Shown: piece by piece, positions 5,245 to 7,243 of the stretch | Numbering within the stretch: position 1 is the stretch's first letter | Layout of the letters: each line of letters opens with the position of its first letter | Assembly (NCBI GenBank): GCA_001771235.1 | Contig: METF01000231.1 | Span: 4,568-11,810, forward strand | Reading direction: 5' to 3' | Length of the DNA stretch: 7,243 bases | Origin: Candidatus Zhuqueibacterota bacterium RBG_16_48_16 | Lineage (GTDB): Bacteria; Zhuqueibacterota; Zhuqueibacteria; Residuimicrobiales; Sediminimicrobiaceae | Notes under the pieces: model-generated | What the model was told of the DNA's origin: nothing | The model's database searches: none | The model's input: only the letters and a program-made list of their open reading frames with translations | Program-made: the position numbers and the translations under genes

Positions 5245-5667
5245 CTAGGCGTTGTCTTGCATTTCCCTGATCCTGGCCTGCACTGCCTCGAGCTCCTCCA
5301 GAAGCTCATTCTCTCTTTTTCTCAGAACGGCAAGATATTCTTCCGCGCTCCTTGCTCCCTGGCCCTGGGCCTGGCATGTTCCCCTGCAGCCACAGTTGCA
5401 GACGTTTGTTACAAGTTCCTTGCATTGCGCCAAAGCAACATGATCAATCTCGTAGGGAATCCAGTAACCTTTGCGCTCATTTCGCACCAGGCCGGCGTGT
5501 TTTAATATCTTGAGGTGTTGCGACACCGCCGATGACGTTATACGAAGCTGGGAGGCAATCTCGTTAGCGCCAAGAGGGCCTCTTGCCTTTAACAGGTTGA
5601 TGATCTTCACCCTTGTATCAACGCCCAGTATTTTAAATATTTCGGCAGGTTCTAAATTCATGGTCAT
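5245..5667 (-). CDS. ArsR/SmtB-family regulator with Cys-rich coiled-coil tail
   Basis: This 140-residue protein is longer than a minimal ArsR repressor. Residues 8-75 form the winged helix-turn-helix, with recognition helix SSAVSQHLKILKHAGLV (45-61) and wing RNERKGYWIPYEI (62-74). The classical arsenic site ELCVCD of helix 3 is absent (GPLGANEIAS instead). Cysteines cluster after the DNA-binding domain: Cys82, Cys90, Cys92, Cys94, Cys98 (CNCGCRGTC). They probably sense metal, metalloid or reactive sulfur. Residues 107-137 form a coil (SAEEYLAVLRKRENELLEE) matching the tail of the downstream 63-residue protein. The start is ATG 5667 or 5661; both have weak ribosome sites. It leads the leftward operon and is probably autoregulated through the palindrome at 5687-5706. 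Confidence 0.88.
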   Translation of the reverse strand: MTMNLEPAEIFKILGVDTRVKIINLLKARGPLGANEIASQLRITSSAVSQHLKILKHAGLVRNERKGYWIPYEIDHVALAQCKELVTNVCNCGCRGTCQAQGQGARSAEEYLAVLRKRENELLEELEAVQARIREMQDNA

Positions 5668-5686
5668 TGTTTCAGATCATTTAAGT

Positions 5687-5706
5687 ATTTAAGTGAATGC
5701 TTAAAT
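5687..5706. promoter_or_regulatory. Candidate operator of the leftward ArsR gene
   Basis: ATTTAAG and CTTAAAT form a perfect 7-bp inverted repeat with a 6-bp spacer. An extra ATTTAAGT copy adjoins it at 5679-5686. The repeat overlaps the -10 of the minus-strand promoter and ends 20 bp before the ArsR start, the usual place for ArsR/SmtB repressor binding. Which of the two divergent regulators binds it is not known. Confidence 0.6.
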
Positions 5707-5731
5707 ATAAAAATATATTTTATTTTGTCAA
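5704..5731 (-). promoter_or_regulatory. sigma70-like promoter of the leftward ArsR operon
   Basis: On the minus strand TTGACA (5731-5726) is followed after 16 bp by TATATT (5709-5704). The predicted transcript start falls inside the ATTTAAG palindrome, roughly 30 nt upstream of ATG 5667. The same -35, spacing and -10 occur in the divergent promoter. Confidence 0.65.
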
Positions 5732-5755
5732 GAAATTTTTTAGTAAAAGTATTTG

Positions 5756-5783
5756 TTGACATTTAAACAATAATTAATATATT
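5756..5783 (+). promoter_or_regulatory. sigma70-like promoter of the rightward ArsR-rhodanese operon
   Basis: TTGACA (5756-5761) and TATATT (5778-5783) are separated by 16 bp. The transcript would start near 5790 and reach ATG 5831 with a leader of about 40 nt containing the GGAAGAGGA ribosome site. The -10 lies within a 14-bp palindrome, so repression by bound ArsR-family protein is expected. Confidence 0.65.
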
Positions 5784-5814
5784 AATCAATTTATTAATTG
5801 AATAATTTATTAAT
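5773..5814. promoter_or_regulatory. Candidate operator cluster of the ArsR-rhodanese gene
   Basis: Three overlapping symmetries lie here: the perfect palindrome ATTAATATATTAAT (5773-5786), the inverted repeat TCAATT/AATTGA with a 4-bp spacer (5786-5801), and two direct copies of AATTTATTAAT (5788-5798 and 5804-5814) with a 16-bp period. The first covers the -10 and the others cover the start region. The region is so AT-rich that some symmetry is expected by chance, but length and position favour regulator binding. Confidence 0.5.
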
Positions 5815-5830
5815 GTGACAGGAAGAGGAT

Positions 5831-6487
5831 ATGACCGGAAGAGAATTCAAAGACGCCGTATTTGATCAATTCGCCAGAATCGCCTACGCATTCGCCAGCC
5901 CCAAACGGCTGGAGATGATCGACGTGTTGGCGCAGGGCGAGCGGGACGTGGACTCCCTGGCCAGGCAGGTGGGCATGACCATTGCCAATACTTCCAGACA
6001 CCTGCAAGTACTCAAGACCGCCAGGCTAATCCAAAGCCGGCGCGAAGGTGTGCGTATCTTTTACCGTCTGGCCGACGATGATGTATTTCAATGCTGGAAA
6101 AACTTGCAATCCCTGGCCGAAAACCGCATCGCCGAAATCCGCGAGGTTACAAAGCTGTTTTTTGATGAGCGCGACAAAATGGAACCCATCAACAGGGATG
6201 AGCTCTGGAACCGCATCCGCAATCACGATGTCACGGTCATCGATGTCCGGCCACCGGAAGAATACCGGCAGGCGCATATCCCGGCGGCGCTGTCGATTCC
6301 ATTGGCGGAGCTAAAAGAACGATTGGATGAAATTCCACACGAGCATGAGGTCGTGGCCTACTGTCGCGGACCCTATTGCGTACTGTCGGTCGAGGCGGTA
6401 AAAATTTTAAGAGATTCCGGTTACAAAGTATCTCGCTTAAAGGACGGCATGCCGGAGTGGAAAAGGGCGAGTTTGCCGATTGAATGA
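5831..6487 (+). CDS. ArsR-family regulator fused to a rhodanese domain
   Basis: This 218-residue protein starts at ATG 5831 behind GGAAGAGGA. Residues 10-80 form an ArsR winged helix, with recognition segment IANTSRHLQVLKTARLI (51-67) and wing SRREGVRIFYRL (69-80). A linker helix (about 86-117, with Cys88) leads to a rhodanese domain (about 121-215) with DVRPPEEY (138-145), HIPAALSIPL and the active-site loop CRGPYC (Cys178 to Cys183). Rhodanese domains carry a persulfide on the loop Cys (here Cys178); a second Cys five residues on could form a disulfide or trisulfide. ArsR-rhodanese fusions are a known architecture. Sensing of sulfane sulfur or a related species is inferred. It leads the rightward operon and precedes the DsrE selenoprotein gene by 97 bp. 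Confidence 0.92.
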   Translation: MTGREFKDAVFDQFARIAYAFASPKRLEMIDVLAQGERDVDSLARQVGMTIANTSRHLQVLKTARLIQSRREGVRIFYRLADDDVFQCWKNLQSLAENRIAEIREVTKLFFDERDKMEPINRDELWNRIRNHDVTVIDVRPPEEYRQAHIPAALSIPLAELKERLDEIPHEHEVVAYCRGPYCVLSVEAVKILRDSGYKVSRLKDGMPEWKRASLPIE

Positions 6488-6584
6488 CAATCCATAAAAG
6501 CATGAAAAACGATCTGGCAAAAAGAACTGATACATGAAAAAGGTGTGCTCTATCGGAAGGAATCAACAGAAAAGGATAGGAAGG

Positions 6585-6929
6585 ATGATTACGATAATCT
6601 TGAACGATGGCCCTTACGGAACGGAACGATCATACAATGGCCTGCGCCTGGCTATGGCGCTGCTTAAGGCTAATTATCCTGTACAGGTGTTTTTGATGGC
6701 TGACGCGGTAGCCTGTGCGATGAAAAATCAAATAACGCCAAACGGCTTTTATAACATCGAGCGAATGATCAAAAGCCTGTTAAGAGATGGTGCGAATGTC
6801 TGCACGTGAGGCTCCTGTGGCGATACCCGTGGGGTATCGCAGGAAATGATGATCGACGGTGTAGTAAAAAGCAATATGGCAACTCTGGCCAAATGGGTCA
6901 GCGAGAGTTCAAAAACTTTGGTCTTTTAA
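6585..6929 (+). CDS. DsrE-family selenoprotein (UGA at 6807 read as selenocysteine)
   Basis: Read through the TGA at 6807-6809, this gene encodes 114 residues, a normal length for DsrE-family proteins. The N-terminus MITIILNDGPYGTERSYNGLRLAMALL and the segments VQVFLMADAVACAM and GFYNIERMIKSLL are classic for the family. After the TGA the same frame continues with GSCGDTRG, then MATLAKWVSESSKTLVF and TAA, also classic. In relatives the position of the TGA is the first Cys of a Cys-Gly-x-Cys-x-Asp-x-Arg-Gly motif; here it is Sec75-Gly-Ser-Cys78. DsrE-type proteins accept and relay persulfide sulfur in the cytoplasm. The start is ATG 6585, with AAGGA 8 nt upstream; an earlier in-frame ATG (6534) lacks a ribosome site and homology. 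The next gene begins 11 bp downstream. The alternative is a pseudogene with a nonsense mutation, unlikely given the SECIS-like hairpin. Confidence 0.85.
6814..6843 (+). promoter_or_regulatory. Bacterial SECIS-like hairpin after the UGA
   Basis: Positions 6820-6828 (GCGATACCC) pair perfectly with 6832-6840 (GGGTATCGC) around a GUG loop. CCU (6814-6816) pairs with AGG (6841-6843), leaving GUG (6817-6819) as a one-sided bulge. The apical loop begins 19 nt after the UGA, within the 16-37 nt range described for bacterial SECIS elements, and contains G and U at its first two positions as that consensus expects. It lies wholly in coding sequence, as bacterial SECIS elements do. SelB with Sec-tRNA would be the expected ligand. 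Confidence 0.8.
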
Positions 6930-6940
6930 AGGAGGTAAAG

Positions 6941-7243
6941 ATGGACGGCTTTTATGAGTTATTCAAATTCCTGCACATCATCAGCTTTGTGTTCATGTCC
7001 ATCCCGCTTTTCAATTTGATCGTGGTGAACGAGCGGGCGATGATGGGAGGCGGTTTCGTCTATGCCACGGATCGTTACATGGAGAACATCATCCGCCGTG
7101 GCGCGACACGCTGCTACGTGTTCCAGACCAGCGTTCTGGTTAGCGGCCTGCTGTTGTTGGTGTTCGGGCCGCTGGGCATTCAGGCGCTGTGGGGCAATTG
7201 GGTGGTTCTGCTAAAAACCGCCCTGCTGTTCGTGCTGATGGGA
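6941..7243 (+). CDS. Integral membrane protein, N-terminal part (cut by window end)
   Basis: ATG 6941 follows a strong ribosome site (AAAGGAGG, spacing 5). The frame is open for 101 codons to the right edge. Visible hydrophobic segments are at about residues 9-29 (FKFLHIISFVFMSIPLFNLI), 62-79 and 84-100, joined by a basic loop (ENIIRRGATR). The His12 in the first helix and the general pattern recall small multi-helix membrane proteins of the CopD or DUF2269 kind, but this is a weak resemblance and no family is assigned. It starts 11 bp after the DsrE selenoprotein stop, so it is almost certainly co-transcribed and may be a membrane partner of that sulfur-relay protein. Confidence 0.75.
   Translation, partial: MDGFYELFKFLHIISFVFMSIPLFNLIVVNERAMMGGGFVYATDRYMENIIRRGATRCYVFQTSVLVSGLLLLVFGPLGIQALWGNWVVLLKTALLFVLMG

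Noticed and set aside
5245..5667. Classical arsenic-sensing ArsR tied to an ars operon
   Set aside because: The ELCVCD helix-3 motif is missing and no arsenite pump or arsenate reductase is adjacent. The cysteines lie in a separate C-terminal cluster, so the inducer is left open.
6534..6809. A separate 91-residue protein ending at the TGA, beginning MKKVCSIGRN
   Set aside because: The first 17 residues have no family similarity and no ribosome site, and stopping at the TGA would delete the conserved half of the DsrE active site. The read-through form from 6585 to 6929 explains the sequence better.
6807..6809. TGA as a nonsense mutation making a pseudogene
   Set aside because: The frame downstream is intact and family-like, the TGA falls exactly on a redox Cys position, and a well-placed SECIS-like hairpin follows. 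Decay would not be expected to produce all three.

Overview
The window comes from a bacterium: starts are preceded by AGGAGG-type Shine-Dalgarno sites, promoters are sigma70-like, and there is a Rho-independent terminator and an apparent bacterial selenocysteine signal. Base composition is moderate in the genes and very AT-rich in the regulatory gaps. The mix of hemerythrin, DoxX, chromate-type transporter, two ArsR-family regulators, rhodanese and DsrE proteins suggests an uncultured anaerobic or microaerobic lineage with sulfur or redox metabolism, such as a Desulfobacterota- or KSB1-like group. The sequence alone does not fix the taxon.

Left block (1-1971, + strand): the tail of a hemerythrin-like protein, a DoxX membrane protein and a two-domain ChrA-family transporter are packed tightly, with a 12-bp gap and then an 8-bp overlap, and probably form one operon. 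Convergent to it on the minus strand (2492-2000) are two tiny genes. The second encodes a striking coiled coil of five 11-residue repeats ending in one membrane helix.

Middle block (2718-3674): a 70-residue protein overlaps the start of a small nucleotidyltransferase, a two-gene arrangement typical of accessory or toxin-antitoxin-like modules. A 199-bp MITE-like element with GTAA/GTGA-ended inverted repeats and a near-perfect 8-bp target duplication sits exactly at the nucleotidyltransferase stop codon. It separates the gene from its terminator at 3641-3674, which probably also serves the minus-strand operon coming from the other side.

Right block (3741-7243): two ArsR-family regulators are transcribed divergently from a 163-bp AT-rich region holding two matching promoters (TTGACA, 16 bp, TATATT), each with a palindrome over its -10. 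Leftward run an ArsR regulator with a Cys-rich coiled-coil tail, an acyl-CoA dehydrogenase homologue lacking the usual catalytic glutamate, and a 63-residue Cys-rich coiled-coil protein that looks like a free-standing copy of the regulator's tail. Rightward run an ArsR-rhodanese fusion, a DsrE-family protein, and a membrane protein cut by the window end.

The main discovery candidate is the DsrE gene. An in-frame TGA at 6807-6809 falls where the family has the first cysteine of a Cys-Gly-x-Cys motif. The reading frame continues for 39 well-matched family residues to a TAA, and a perfect 9-bp hairpin follows the TGA at bacterial SECIS distance. It is best read as a selenoprotein (Sec75-Gly-Ser-Cys78), perhaps acting with the rhodanese in persulfide or selenium-sulfur transfer.
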